Assembly (NCBI RefSeq): GCF_902712915.1
Contig: NZ_CACTIA010000005.1
Location: 1,302,001-1,366,000, forward strand
Source: Acidiphilium sp. C61
GTDB taxonomy: Bacteria; Pseudomonadota; Alphaproteobacteria; Acetobacterales; Acetobacteraceae
Reading direction: 5' to 3'
Length of the DNA stretch: 64,000 nucleotides
A program made the position numbers and the translations under genes. How positions within the stretch are numbered: the first letter of the stretch is position 1; each line of letters opens with the position of its first letter. The notes beneath the pieces were generated by a model that worked only from the letters and a program-made list of their open reading frames with translations, did not search any database and had not been told where the DNA came from. Shown in pieces: positions 24,585 through 34,124 of the stretch.

Positions 24585-25986
24585 CTCCAGCCAGGCGCAC
24601 CAGAAGCGTCGTCGCGCCCGCGGTGAGCGCTGCCGGAACCAGGGCGTTGCCGTTCGTCCACCGGCACGCGGTTTCGAGGCCGTACCAGCCCGCCGTCAGG
24701 AGCGGGCTGTCGAGTGCTACGGCTTCCGCCTTGCCCTCGCTGACCGTGAAGAGCTGCGCCACAGCGAGGCCGAGGACGCGACGATCTTCGGCATCGGGAA
24801 AGAGTTCAGCAGGCACCACGACCTTGGAGACAAGCTGGATATCGGCCGGTTCCGCGGGGAGTTCGACCGCGTAGGTCAGACTGTCGAGCAGTGAGACGGG
24901 GAGCGCCGCGCCCTTGGCCAGGGCGCGCAGCCCCGGATCTCTGGTGATGTCACGGGCGGGGAGACGGGAGTCGATTTTCGCGCGGATGGCCGCGAGAATC
25001 GGCCCCGTCTGGAGAACGGGCGCGCAACTGCGGGCCGCGTGCACCGGCGAGCCGGCATCAGCCCCACGCTCGGCCTCACCATCGGCGCTCTCGAACAGAA
25101 GGCGATTACCCGTATCCAGATAGGATTCGGCCGCCAGGCCCTCGGCGAGCAGGATATCATGCGTTTCAAGCTCGATATGGTAATAGGTCAGGTACCGGCG
25201 GGGGTCCTGCGTGATCGACCGCCCGTTGACCAGCGCTTTTGCCGGAACCAGGCACCCGTCGAGATAGATTGCGTGATCGGGCGAGAGCCACAAAGTCCGC
25301 TCGGGCAGGCCATCGGCAAATGCGCCACGATCGATCCGCACCGGCCAGACGGATTGCGGATGCGTGTGATCCCCGGCATCAAGACTGCGGCGCCCGACCC
25401 AGCGCACCGCCCGCATCGCCCCGGATCGGGTAATCAGCCGGTCGCCGCGATTCATGGTTTCAACCGGAATATCGCCATGCAGGCCGAGAATCCGTGTGCC
25501 CTCGAGAAAGCCGAGGGTTCCATCGACGCCAGCTTCCGGTTCGCAAGGAGAATCGGCGAGATCGTCGGGGCGCGAGAGCGTGAGGCTGGTCGCGAGGTCG
25601 GCCAGCCTGGCCTGGCCGGAGGCCTGCCCGGCGGCCTCCTCGCCACGCGATTCGGCCGATGGCGGGCACGGTTCGGACGTGATGGGGGCAGGCGTGATGG
25701 GGGCAGGCTCTGCCGGAACGCATGCGTCGCCTGCATCCGCCACGAACGACCCGGCCGCGACCGGGCCATGGGGTTCGAGCACCGACATCAGAAGTTCGTC
25801 GGCATATTGAACGGCGGCCGACACGCCGAGTTCGGAGTCGATCGTCCCAACAATGGTGATTGGGTCCACCTCCGCAGAGCGCAGGTCGAGAATCCCGACA
25901 TTGCAACTATCCGGGCCGTGGAATGAATAGCGTGTTCCCGCCGGGGACTCCGCCGCATTCGCACCCAATCTCTTCGTTCCAGCCAT
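24562..25986 (-). CDS. Hint-domain-like protein lacking the catalytic Cys
   Basis: A 474-residue protein. Residues 1-155 are low-complexity Pro/Ala/Asp-rich sequence with a PITPAPITSEP repeat. Residues 155-300 match the bacterial Hint_2 fold: GTRILGLHGDIPVETMNRGD, AVRWVGRR, LSPDHAIYLDGCLVPAKALV and YYHIELETHDILLAEGL. Hint domains normally open with Cys (CFxxGT); here the position before Phe160 is Gly159, so the self-cleavage nucleophile is missing while the SPDH histidine is kept. The C-terminal 170 residues are of unknown fold. The start follows GGGAGAAGAGC. Upstream is a very AT-rich stretch. Function unknown; a surface or secreted protein is possible, but no signal peptide is seen. Confidence 0.75.
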   Translation of the reverse strand: MAGTKRLGANAAESPAGTRYSFHGPDSCNVGILDLRSAEVDPITIVGTIDSELGVSAAVQYADELLMSVLEPHGPVAAGSFVADAGDACVPAEPAPITPAPITSEPCPPSAESRGEEAAGQASGQARLADLATSLTLSRPDDLADSPCEPEAGVDGTLGFLEGTRILGLHGDIPVETMNRGDRLITRSGAMRAVRWVGRRSLDAGDHTHPQSVWPVRIDRGAFADGLPERTLWLSPDHAIYLDGCLVPAKALVNGRSITQDPRRYLTYYHIELETHDILLAEGLAAESYLDTGNRLLFESADGEAERGADAGSPVHAARSCAPVLQTGPILAAIRAKIDSRLPARDITRDPGLRALAKGAALPVSLLDSLTYAVELPAEPADIQLVSKVVVPAELFPDAEDRRVLGLAVAQLFTVSEGKAEAVALDSPLLTAGWYGLETACRWTNGNALVPAALTAGATTLLVRLAGETAYPLE

Positions 25987-26039
25987 GCTCTTCTCCCGCC
26001 GGAATTCAGTCTCGTAGCAGCACGAGATGAAGACCCGGT

Positions 26040-26240
26040 TAATCTCAAAACCTGATACAAATTTTTTAATTTTTTCATTTTTATAATTGTTAATTATTAT
26101 ATTATTTTTTTAGTAGATTTGCAAATTTCATTTTGTTGTTCATAGTTTTTTTATTATTTGCAGTTTATCAGAACAAATAGGAACAAAAAGGTATATTTTT
26201 AAATATTTACAAAATGAAGAATCAAATAAATTGACGGGAG
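26040..26240. other. Extremely AT-rich island
   Basis: About 200 bp made almost wholly of A and T runs in a GC-rich chromosome. It lies just upstream of the Hint-protein gene. No reading frame is supported within it. It may hold the promoter of that gene and a nucleoid-protein binding region, or be recently acquired DNA. Confidence 0.7.
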
Positions 26241-26243
26241 ATA

Positions 26244-26281
26244 GAGCAGTCTGCGATCCTTCCGGATCGGATATTAAGCTC
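26244..26281. repeat. Solo hairpin repeat
   Basis: GAGCAGTCTGCGATCC to GGATCGGATATTAAGCTC, preceded by TA. It resembles the right hairpin in inverse orientation and is followed by a linker-like AATGATATTGACGAT and then by a full copy, making a three-hairpin composite. Confidence 0.65.
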
Positions 26282-26298
26282 AATGATATTGACGATTA

Positions 26299-26400
26299 GA
26301 GCATCATTCGATCAGATCGAATCATCTGATCGGACAAGAATTCCCTTATAATCAACAAGATAGGGGACGACATCCGATCCGGATGGGTCGGAACATGCTC
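26299..26400. repeat. Full two-hairpin repeat, diverged
   Basis: Both hairpins and the TATAATCAACAAGATAG linker are present, with substitutions (GAGCATCATTCGATC at the left, GGAACATGCTC at the right). The left flank is TA, the right CA. It lies in the 665-bp gene-free stretch between the Hint gene and HU. Confidence 0.8.
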
Positions 26401-26453
26401 CAGCCCCCCCTCCGACCAGATCACTCGATCCGAACAGATGATGTTCCAAAAAG

Positions 26454-26482
26454 AAAAGCGGCCCGTTTTAGGGGCCGCTTTA
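26454..26482 (-). terminator. Rho-independent terminator, probably of the HU gene
   Basis: Perfect 9-bp stem AAGCGGCCC / GGGCCGCTT. On the minus strand it is followed by TTTTCTTTTT. It is about 170 nt downstream of the HU stop, with a solo repeat in between. Confidence 0.7.
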
Positions 26483-26517
26483 TGTCTATCCAATAATTTT
26501 TATTTTTATTGATACTT

Positions 26518-26548
26518 GAGCATCATCTGATGTCACGGATCGGGACTC
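26518..26548. repeat. Degenerate solo hairpin repeat
   Basis: GAGCATCATCTGATG to CGGATCGGGACTC. It is shorter than the other copies and has mismatches; included as a probable relic. Confidence 0.4.
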
Positions 26549-26568
26549 AAACCCCCTTACGAGGACCA

Positions 26569-26612
26569 GAGCATCATCCGATCAGATGGAGCCATCTGAT
26601 CGGAACGTGCTC
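26569..26612. repeat. Solo/short hairpin repeat downstream of HU
   Basis: GAGCATCATCCGATCAGATG (left hairpin) runs straight into CGGAACGTGCTC (right end), with TA on the right side. It is a deleted version of the full element, 40 nt after the HU stop. Confidence 0.75.
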
Positions 26613-26651
26613 TAGCAGAGCCGTCTTGTGAACAGAGATACGACGGAAAGG

Positions 26652-26921
26652 TCAGACCAGCTTCTTGAGGGTCGGCGAAGCCTTGAAACGGACGGTCTTC
26701 CCGGCCTTCACCTTGATCTCCTCGCCGGTGCGCGGGTTCACGCCCTTGCGAGCCTTGGTCTTGCGGACCGTAAACGTCCCGAAGCTCGGCAGGGTGAATT
26801 TACCGTTTTTCTTGAGTTCCTTGACGATGGCTTCAATCAGGTCGGTGGCAGCGCGGTTGGCTGCAACGCCGGTGATCTCGGCAGAACCCTGAATAACCTC
26901 GGCGATAAACGCTTTCGACAT
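26652..26921 (-). CDS. DNA-binding protein HU
   Basis: An 89-residue HU/IHF-family nucleoid protein. The start at 26921 gives the family N-terminus (MSKAFIAEVIQGSAEITG). Conserved segments are LPSFGTFTVRKTKARKGVNP, containing the beta-arm entry, then GEEIKVKAGKTVRFKASPTL. It bends and compacts DNA as a dimer. The leader between 26922 and 26990 can form two small hairpins. A good terminator lies downstream at 26454-26482. Confidence 0.93.
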   Translation of the reverse strand: MSKAFIAEVIQGSAEITGVAANRAATDLIEAIVKELKKNGKFTLPSFGTFTVRKTKARKGVNPRTGEEIKVKAGKTVRFKASPTLKKLV

Positions 26922-27233
26922 GGTCGAAGCCTCTTTCCTGTCTAAGATCGGCTTTCGAGCCGATGCCGGCGTTTCCGGCGGGTTGGACAATCTGTCGTAA
27001 CGGCCAACAACGAATCGGCCTGGCGCGATTCTTGTAGCGGTTCGGTGCATTTTTCAACACTCGAAAACGCATTTGCGCCATTTTTGGCTTCTGGAGCGGC
27101 TTTTAAACAAGGCCGCGCAATCGGAAATCAATAGATCATATTATTTATGAATATAATCTCCGCGATATACCGAAAATCTTAAACAAAGTCGCGCGCAGAG
27201 CGCCCGCCCCATCAGGCTCGACTACGGGCAGGC
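26922..27233. promoter_or_regulatory. HU upstream region with two leader hairpins and an AT-rich promoter area
   Basis: A 312-bp gene-free stretch. Close to the HU start are hairpins ATCGGCT-TTCG-AGCCGAT (26947-26964) and GCCGG-CCGGC (26965-26979). Further out (27130-27190) it turns AT-rich, e.g. AATAGATCATATTATTTATG, and probably contains the promoter. No gene is seen. Confidence 0.5.
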
Positions 27234-27812
27234 CTATATGAAAGCCATCACGACGACACCGCCGAGAAAGGATAAGCCGCCGAGAAGGACGGCGACGAGG
27301 CCGAACGCGGCCACCTCCGTCACCACCGAGACCGAGGCCAGCACGATCGCGATCTGCAACAGGCCGACGACGACTTCCAGCTGATGATAGCGTTCGAGTT
27401 GATGGTCGCGCGCTTCGGTCTGGTGTTCCGCCTGCGCCTTGAGCTGCGCCTTGCCCTCGCCGCCATCGGGATCGGAGGTTTCATGCTGGGCGCGCGCCTC
27501 CGCCGCGCGGGCAGCGGTGGCGAGGGCGGGATCGGCGGAGTTCGACGAAAGCGCCTTCAGAACCTGGGCCTGGGCGGTCGCGATATCCGCCTTGATCGCC
27601 TTGGCCTGGTAGAAGGACCAGGTGTCGTTCACCGCGATCTGCTTGGCGATGTAGTCGTTCTGCGCCGATTTTTCCCCCATCTCGCAAATCGCGAGCCCCG
27701 CCGCGAGAATGCCGATCAGCAGCGCCATCCGCCGTGCATGCCGGTTTTCGGGATGCTCGCGCAAATGCTTGTGCCGCTCCAGGCTGTCGGTTGCCGTTTC
27801 AATACCGTCCAT
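27234..27812 (-). CDS. DUF4337 family membrane protein
   Basis: A 192-residue protein with one hydrophobic helix near residues 28-45 (ALLIGILAAGLAICEMG), a long hydrophilic middle containing NDYIAKQIAVNDTWSFYQAKAIKA, and two hydrophobic helices at the C-terminus (about 145-192). This layout and the NDTWSFYQAK motif match DUF4337, whose function is unknown. It stands alone, with a full hairpin repeat immediately upstream of its start. Confidence 0.78.
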   Translation of the reverse strand: MDGIETATDSLERHKHLREHPENRHARRMALLIGILAAGLAICEMGEKSAQNDYIAKQIAVNDTWSFYQAKAIKADIATAQAQVLKALSSNSADPALATAARAAEARAQHETSDPDGGEGKAQLKAQAEHQTEARDHQLERYHQLEVVVGLLQIAIVLASVSVVTEVAAFGLVAVLLGGLSFLGGVVVMAFI

Positions 27813-27831
27813 GCGTCCACCCTTGTCCCTA

Positions 27832-27933
27832 GAGCAGCATCCGATCAGATCGAGTCATCCAATCGGATAAAGATGCTCTGTTTATCAATGTGATAGAGCA
27901 CTACATCCGATCCGAAAGGATCGGAGAGTGCTC
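27832..27933. repeat. Full two-hairpin repeat
   Basis: Left hairpin GAGCAGCATCCGATC to GATGCTC, linker TGTTTATCAATGTGATA, right hairpin GAGCACTACATCCGATC to GAGAGTGCTC. The left flank is TA, the right CA. It lies between two minus-strand genes. Confidence 0.85.
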
Positions 27934-28075
27934 CAGGCCGGGTACCAGAAACCGCGGCCGCCTCATCCTAAAGCATCACTCACGAAAACGGGATCGGCAA
28001 TTTTCGGGGATGTGCCGTTCGCCGGCACCTTCACGCCGGTTGCCACGAACGGGCGGGAGTCTCTCGCCGCCGGGA

Positions 28076-28558
28076 TTACCCCTTGGCGGGAATGATCAGC
28101 CCCGAGCCAGACGCGGAATCGGTCACGGGCATGCCATAGACGTCGCGCGCGCGCTTGAGAAACGCCGCGACCATCCGGCGCACCGCCTCGGCGAACACCG
28201 CGCCGATGGCCTTTTGCAGGATCAGGCTGCGAAACTCGAAATCGACGTAGAAATCGATCATCGTGCCGCGCTCGTCCGGCAGGAATCGCCACTCGTTGCG
28301 CAAATAGCGGAAGGGCCCGTTCTCGTAGCGGACATGGATATGCTCGGGCGCGTTGAGCATCACGCGGGAGGTGAAACTCTCGCGGAACGGACCGAAGCCG
28401 ATGGTGAGATCCGCCAGCATTTCCTCGCCGCGCTGCGAGCGGACGCGCGCGCCGATGCACCAGGGCAGGAATTGGGGATATTTCCCGACATCGGCCACGA
28501 GGTCGAACATCTGGCCGGGCTGGTAGAGGACCAGTTTCCGCTCGGTGTAGCGCGGCAT
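28076..28558 (-). CDS. RatA/Coq10-like START-domain protein
   Basis: A 160-residue polyketide-cyclase/START-fold protein: YQPGQMFDLVADVGKYPQFLPWC is the usual N-terminal helix region, with SLILQKAIGAVFAEAVRRMV at the C-terminus. Homologues are annotated as RatA toxin or Coq10-like ubiquinone chaperone. In alphaproteobacteria this gene commonly follows lipA, as here (2-nt gap), so a role with ubiquinone is the better guess. The toxin label from E. coli should not be transferred. Confidence 0.83.
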   Translation of the reverse strand: MPRYTERKLVLYQPGQMFDLVADVGKYPQFLPWCIGARVRSQRGEEMLADLTIGFGPFRESFTSRVMLNAPEHIHVRYENGPFRYLRNEWRFLPDERGTMIDFYVDFEFRSLILQKAIGAVFAEAVRRMVAAFLKRARDVYGMPVTDSASGSGLIIPAKG

Positions 28559-28559
28559 G

Positions 28560-29522
28560 TCAGGCCGCGTGCCGGGCGGCCCGGGCTTCGCGCAGGGCGG
28601 CGAAATCGGCATCCGCGTGATAGGAGGAGCGGGTCAGCGGCGTCGCCGAAACCATCAGGAACCCCTTGGCGCGCGCCATGCCGGCAAGATCGGCGAACTC
28701 GTCGGGGGTGACGAACCGCTCGACGGCGGCGTGCTTCACCGTCGGCTGGAGATACTGGCCGATGGTGAGGAAATCGACATCGGCGATGCGCAGATCGTCC
28801 ATCACCTGGCCGACCTCGCCGCGGTCCTCGCCGAGCCCGGCCATCAGGCCGGATTTGGTGAAGATGCCCGGGTCGAGCTGCTTCACCCGGTCGAGCAGGC
28901 GGAGCGACTGATAATACCGCGCGCCGGGGCGAATCGAGGGGTAGAGCCGCGGCACGGTTTCGAGATTGTGGTTGAACACGTCCGGCCTGGCAGCGACCAC
29001 CACCTCCAGCGCGCCGGGCTTGCGCAGGAAATCCGGGGTGAGGATCTCGATCGTGGTTGCAGGTGCGGCAGCGCGGATCGCGCCGATCACTGCCGCGAAA
29101 TGCGCCGCCCCGCCATCATCGAGATCGTCGCGGTCGACCGAGGTGATCACCACGTGCTGCAAGCCAAGCCGGGCCACGGCATCGGCCACGCGCGCCGGCT
29201 CGTCGGCGGCGAGCGGCGCCGGCTGGCCGGTGGTGACATTGCAGAAGGCGCAGGCGCGGGTGCAGATCTCGCCCATGATCATCATGGTCGCGTGGCGCTG
29301 CGACCAGCACTCGCCGATATTGGGGCAGGCCGCCTCCTCGCACACCGTCACCAGGTTTGCCTCGCGCATCAGCGCTCGGGTTTCATGGTAGACAGGATGA
29401 CTGGGCGCCTTCACCCGGATCCATGCGGGTTTCCGCTGGATCGGGTTATCCGGCCTGTGCTGCTTTTCCGGGTGGCGAACCTTGCCGCCCCCCGAATTCC
29501 GGTGATCGATCTCGACGCGCAT
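28560..29522 (-). CDS. lipA: Lipoyl synthase
   Basis: A 320-residue radical SAM enzyme that inserts two sulfurs into protein-bound octanoyl groups. It has both clusters: the auxiliary-cluster cysteines in [13 protein letters not shown], and the radical [13 protein letters not shown]. Other family segments are [18 protein letters not shown] and [10 protein letters not shown]. It is encoded directly downstream of the lipoamide dehydrogenase gene, next to the lipoylated E1-beta and E2 proteins that need its product. Confidence 0.93.
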   Translation of the reverse strand: MRVEIDHRNSGGGKVRHPEKQHRPDNPIQRKPAWIRVKAPSHPVYHETRALMREANLVTVCEEAACPNIGECWSQRHATMMIMGEICTRACAFCNVTTGQPAPLAADEPARVADAVARLGLQHVVITSVDRDDLDDGGAAHFAAVIGAIRAAAPATTIEILTPDFLRKPGALEVVVAARPDVFNHNLETVPRLYPSIRPGARYYQSLRLLDRVKQLDPGIFTKSGLMAGLGEDRGEVGQVMDDLRIADVDFLTIGQYLQPTVKHAAVERFVTPDEFADLAGMARAKGFLMVSATPLTRSSYHADADFAALREARAARHAA

Positions 29523-29528
29523 GACGGA

Positions 29529-30926
29529 TCAGAAGTGGATGACCTGCCCATACGCGTCAAGCACCGATTCGTGCATCGCTTCACTGATCGTGGGGTGGGG
29601 GAAGACGGTGTGCATCAATTCGGCCTCGGTGGTTTCGAGCTGCCGGGCCACGACATAGCCCTGGATCATCTCGGTCACCTCGGCGCCGGCCATGTGCGCG
29701 CCGAGCAATTCGCCGGTCTCGGCGTCGAACACGGTCTTGATGATGCCTTCCGGCTCGCCCATGGCGATCGCCTTGCCGTTGCCGATGAAGGGGAAGCGGC
29801 CGATTTTCACTTTCCGGCCGGCTTCCTTCGCCTTCGCCTCGGTCATGCCGACGGAAGCGACCTGCGGGCGGCAATAGGTGCAGCCGGGGATGTTCCAGGT
29901 CTCGAACGGATGCGGCTTCAGCCCCGCGATATGCTCGATGCAGACCACGCCCTCGTGGCTGGCCTTGTGGGCGAGCCAGGGCGGGCCGGTGAGATCGCCG
30001 ATCGCGTAGATGCCCTCGACGCCGGTGCGCCCGAACCCATCGACCACCACATGCGTGCGCTCGACCTTCACGCCCGCCTGCTCAAGGCCGAGATTTTCGA
30101 CATTGCCGACGATGCCGACCGCCGAGATCACCCGCTCGGCGGTGATCTTCTGCGCCTGTCCGCCGGCCTCGATGGTGACGGTCACGCTGTCCCTGCCCTT
30201 CTCGACGCCCTTCACGCTCGCCCCGGCGAGCAGCTTCATGCCCTGCTTCTCGAACTGCTTGTGCATGAAGGCGGAGATTTCCTCGTCCTCCACCGGCAGG
30301 ATGCGGGGCAGCGCCTCGACCACCGTCACCTCGGCGCCCATGTTGCGGTAGAAGCTCGCGAACTCTATGCCGATCGCGCCGGAGCCGATCACCACGAGGG
30401 ATTTCGGCATGATGTCCGGCACCATCGCCTCGCGATACGACCATATGAACCGGCCATCCGGCTCGATGCCGGGCAGGACGCGGGCGCGGGCACCGGTGGC
30501 GAGGATGATGTGCTTCGCCTTCAGCGTGGCGACCGGCTTGCCGTCCTTCTCGACCGCGAGCGTGCCCTTGCCGGCGAGCCGGCCGGTGCCGTCGAACACC
30601 GTCACCTTGTTCTTCCTGAGGAGATGGGTGACGCCGGAGGAAAGCTGCTTCGCCACGCCGCGCGAGCGCTTCACCACCTTGTCGAGATCGAATTTCACGT
30701 TCTCGGCGGAGAAGCCGTATTCGGGCAGGGTATGGAGCAGGTGGTTGATCTCGGAGGAGCGGAGCAGCGCCTTGGTCGGGATGCAACCCCAGTTGAGGCA
30801 GATGCCGCCGAGATTTTCACGCTCGATCAGGGCAACCTTCAGCTTGAGCTGCGCGCCGCGGATCGCGGTCACATAGCCGCCGGGGCCGCCGCCCACCACC
30901 ACCACGTCGAAACTCTGATCGGTCAT
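29529..30926 (-). CDS. lpd: Dihydrolipoyl dehydrogenase (E3)
   Basis: A 465-residue flavoprotein that reoxidises dihydrolipoamide in the 2-oxoacid dehydrogenase complex. It starts after AGGAGCAGAACA. Motifs are VVVVGGGPGGYVTAIRGAQL, the redox disulfide in GGICLNWGCIPTK, the NAD site VVIGSGAIGIEFASFY and, at the C-terminus, HPHPTISEAMHE? (read as FPHPTISEAMHE) with the catalytic His-Glu pair. It lies in the pdh operon after a GNAT gene. Confidence 0.92.
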   Translation of the reverse strand: MTDQSFDVVVVGGGPGGYVTAIRGAQLKLKVALIERENLGGICLNWGCIPTKALLRSSEINHLLHTLPEYGFSAENVKFDLDKVVKRSRGVAKQLSSGVTHLLRKNKVTVFDGTGRLAGKGTLAVEKDGKPVATLKAKHIILATGARARVLPGIEPDGRFIWSYREAMVPDIMPKSLVVIGSGAIGIEFASFYRNMGAEVTVVEALPRILPVEDEEISAFMHKQFEKQGMKLLAGASVKGVEKGRDSVTVTIEAGGQAQKITAERVISAVGIVGNVENLGLEQAGVKVERTHVVVDGFGRTGVEGIYAIGDLTGPPWLAHKASHEGVVCIEHIAGLKPHPFETWNIPGCTYCRPQVASVGMTEAKAKEAGRKVKIGRFPFIGNGKAIAMGEPEGIIKTVFDAETGELLGAHMAGAEVTEMIQGYVVARQLETTEAELMHTVFPHPTISEAMHESVLDAYGQVIHF

Positions 30927-30936
30927 TGTTCTGCTC

Positions 30937-31446
30937 CTATTCGGCAAGGGCGGCGAGGGCCTCGCCCTTCAGACGGTAGCGCGTCCATTCATCGAGCGGG
31001 ACGGCGCCGAGGGATTGATAGAAATCGATGGCGGGGCGGTTCCAGTCCAGCACCGACCATTCGAGCCGGGCGCAGCCGAGCCGGACCGCCTCGCGCGCGA
31101 GATGGCGCAGCAGGGCGCGGCCGATGCCCCGCCCCCGCGCCGCGGGCAGGACGAACAGGTCTTCGAGATAGAGCCCGGCCCGGCCGGTCCAGGTCGAGAA
31201 GCTGGTGAAGAACAGCGCGAAACCGGCCACCGCGCCATCGGCCTCGGCCAGCACGGCGCGGGCGAGAGGCTGCGCGCCGAACAGCGCCTCGTGCAGCATC
31301 GGCGCGGTCATCTCCACCTCGTGCGGCGCCTTTTCATAATGGGCGAGCGCGTGAACGAGATCGAGCAGCACGGCGATGTCGGCCGGTGCCGCAGGGCGAA
31401 GCGTTGCCGCCGCCCCTGACGCGACACCGGCCGAATGGTCGTTCAA
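30937..31446 (-). CDS. GNAT family N-acetyltransferase
   Basis: A 169-residue GNAT protein of the diamine/spermidine acetyltransferase-like type: [14 protein letters not shown] near the N-terminus, the acetyl-CoA loop [19 protein letters not shown] and [14 protein letters not shown]. It overlaps the stop of the E2 gene by 4 nt and is followed 10 nt later by lpd, so it is embedded in the pyruvate dehydrogenase operon. The substrate is unknown. Confidence 0.83.
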   Translation of the reverse strand: MNDHSAGVASGAAATLRPAAPADIAVLLDLVHALAHYEKAPHEVEMTAPMLHEALFGAQPLARAVLAEADGAVAGFALFFTSFSTWTGRAGLYLEDLFVLPAARGRGIGRALLRHLAREAVRLGCARLEWSVLDWNRPAIDFYQSLGAVPLDEWTRYRLKGEALAALAE

Positions 31447-32756
31447 AGCATCAGCCCCAGCGGCTGTTCGACGATGGACTTGAACGCCGCGAGGAATTCG
31501 GCGCCGATCGCGCCATCCACCACGCGATGATCGCAGGACAGGGTGACTGTCATCATCGTGGCGATGGCGATCTGCTCACCCTTCACCACCGGCCGCTTCT
31601 CGCCGGCGCCGATGGCGAGAATGCCACCCTGCGGCGGGTTGATGATCGCCGAGAACGAGCTGATGCCAAACATGCCGAGATTGGAGATCGAGAACGATCC
31701 GCCCTGGAACTCGTCCGGCTTCAGCTTGCCGGCCTTCGCCCGGGCGGCGAGGTCCTTCATCTCGTTGCTGATCGCGGCCAGCCCCTTCTGGTCCGCCTTG
31801 CGGATGATCGGCGTGATCAGCCCGTCCGGAATCGCGACGGCCACCGAGATGTCCACGTCGTGATAGCGGATCATCGCCTCCTCGGTGAAGGATGCATTGG
31901 CCGCCGGAACGCGGCGCAGGGCGACGGCGACCGCCTTGATGATCAGGTCGTTGACCGAGAGCTTGAACGCGCCAGGCCCCTCCTTGGGGGATTGCGCGTT
32001 CAGCTCGGCGCGCAGCTTGAGCAGGGCGTCGAGTTCCACATCCATCGACAGGTAGAAATGCGGAATGGTCTGCTTCGCGGCCTGCAAACGCTTCGCGATC
32101 ACCTTGCGCATCGAGGAGTGCGGGATTGCGTCGTGCGGCGCGGTGATCGGCGCAGCCGGCGTCGCGGCGGCTTGTGCCGGGGCGGCGGCGGGCGACGCTT
32201 TCGGCGCCGGTGCCACGGCTTCGGGGGCCCTGCCACGGGCGGCGTCGATATCCGCCTTGACGATCCGCCCGTTCGGGCCGGAGCCCTTGAGCGTGGCGAG
32301 GTCGATCCCCGCCTGCTGCGCCATGCGGCGGGCGAGCGGCGAGGCGAAGACGCGCGCGCCATGAGCGGCCGTCTCCGCCGCCGGCGCGGCCGCAGCCGCA
32401 GCCGCAGCCGGGGCAGGTGCCGCAAGCGGTTCCGGCGCGGCGGCTGCCTTCGGCGCCGGGGCGGTGGCTGCCTTCGGCACCGGGGTGGCGGGCGCGCTGT
32501 CCGGCACGGCCTCGCCGGGCTCGACGAGGATGGCGATCGGCGCGTTCACCGCGACATTCTCCGATCCGGCGGCGACCAGGATCTTGCCGAGAACGCCCTC
32601 GTCGACCGCCTCGACCTCCATCGTCGCCTTGTCGGTCTCGATCTCGGCGATGACGTCGCCAGCCTTGATCGTCTCGCCTTCCTTCTTGAGCCAGCGCGCC
32701 AGCGTGCCTTCCGTCATGGTGGGCGAGAGTGCCGGCATCAGGATGTTCGTGGCCAT
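31443..32756 (-). CDS. pdhC: Pyruvate dehydrogenase E2, dihydrolipoamide acetyltransferase
   Basis: A 437-residue E2. The start at 32756 follows GGGAGGCGCGAAC. An N-terminal lipoyl domain (1-80) carries the lipoyl-Lys in [12 protein letters not shown]; then a long Ala/Pro linker, a peripheral-subunit-binding domain ([16 protein letters not shown], about 155-190) and the acetyltransferase core with the catalytic [13 protein letters not shown] near the C-terminus. It takes the acetyl group from E1 and passes it to CoA. Confidence 0.93.
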   Translation of the reverse strand: MATNILMPALSPTMTEGTLARWLKKEGETIKAGDVIAEIETDKATMEVEAVDEGVLGKILVAAGSENVAVNAPIAILVEPGEAVPDSAPATPVPKAATAPAPKAAAAPEPLAAPAPAAAAAAAAPAAETAAHGARVFASPLARRMAQQAGIDLATLKGSGPNGRIVKADIDAARGRAPEAVAPAPKASPAAAPAQAAATPAAPITAPHDAIPHSSMRKVIAKRLQAAKQTIPHFYLSMDVELDALLKLRAELNAQSPKEGPGAFKLSVNDLIIKAVAVALRRVPAANASFTEEAMIRYHDVDISVAVAIPDGLITPIIRKADQKGLAAISNEMKDLAARAKAGKLKPDEFQGGSFSISNLGMFGISSFSAIINPPQGGILAIGAGEKRPVVKGEQIAIATMMTVTLSCDHRVVDGAIGAEFLAAFKSIVEQPLGLML

Positions 32757-32769
32757 GTTCGCGCCTCCC

Positions 32770-34122
<1,353 letters not shown>

Positions 34123-34124
34123 GC

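Noticed and set aside
26244..26612. CRISPR-like array of short repeats
   Set aside because: Repeats are irregularly spaced, differently oriented and of two lengths, with no uniform spacers and no cas genes nearby; they belong to the hairpin family.
28076..28558. RatA ribosome-targeting toxin of a toxin-antitoxin system
   Set aside because: No antitoxin partner is adjacent, and linkage to lipA with the START fold fits a Coq10-like role better.
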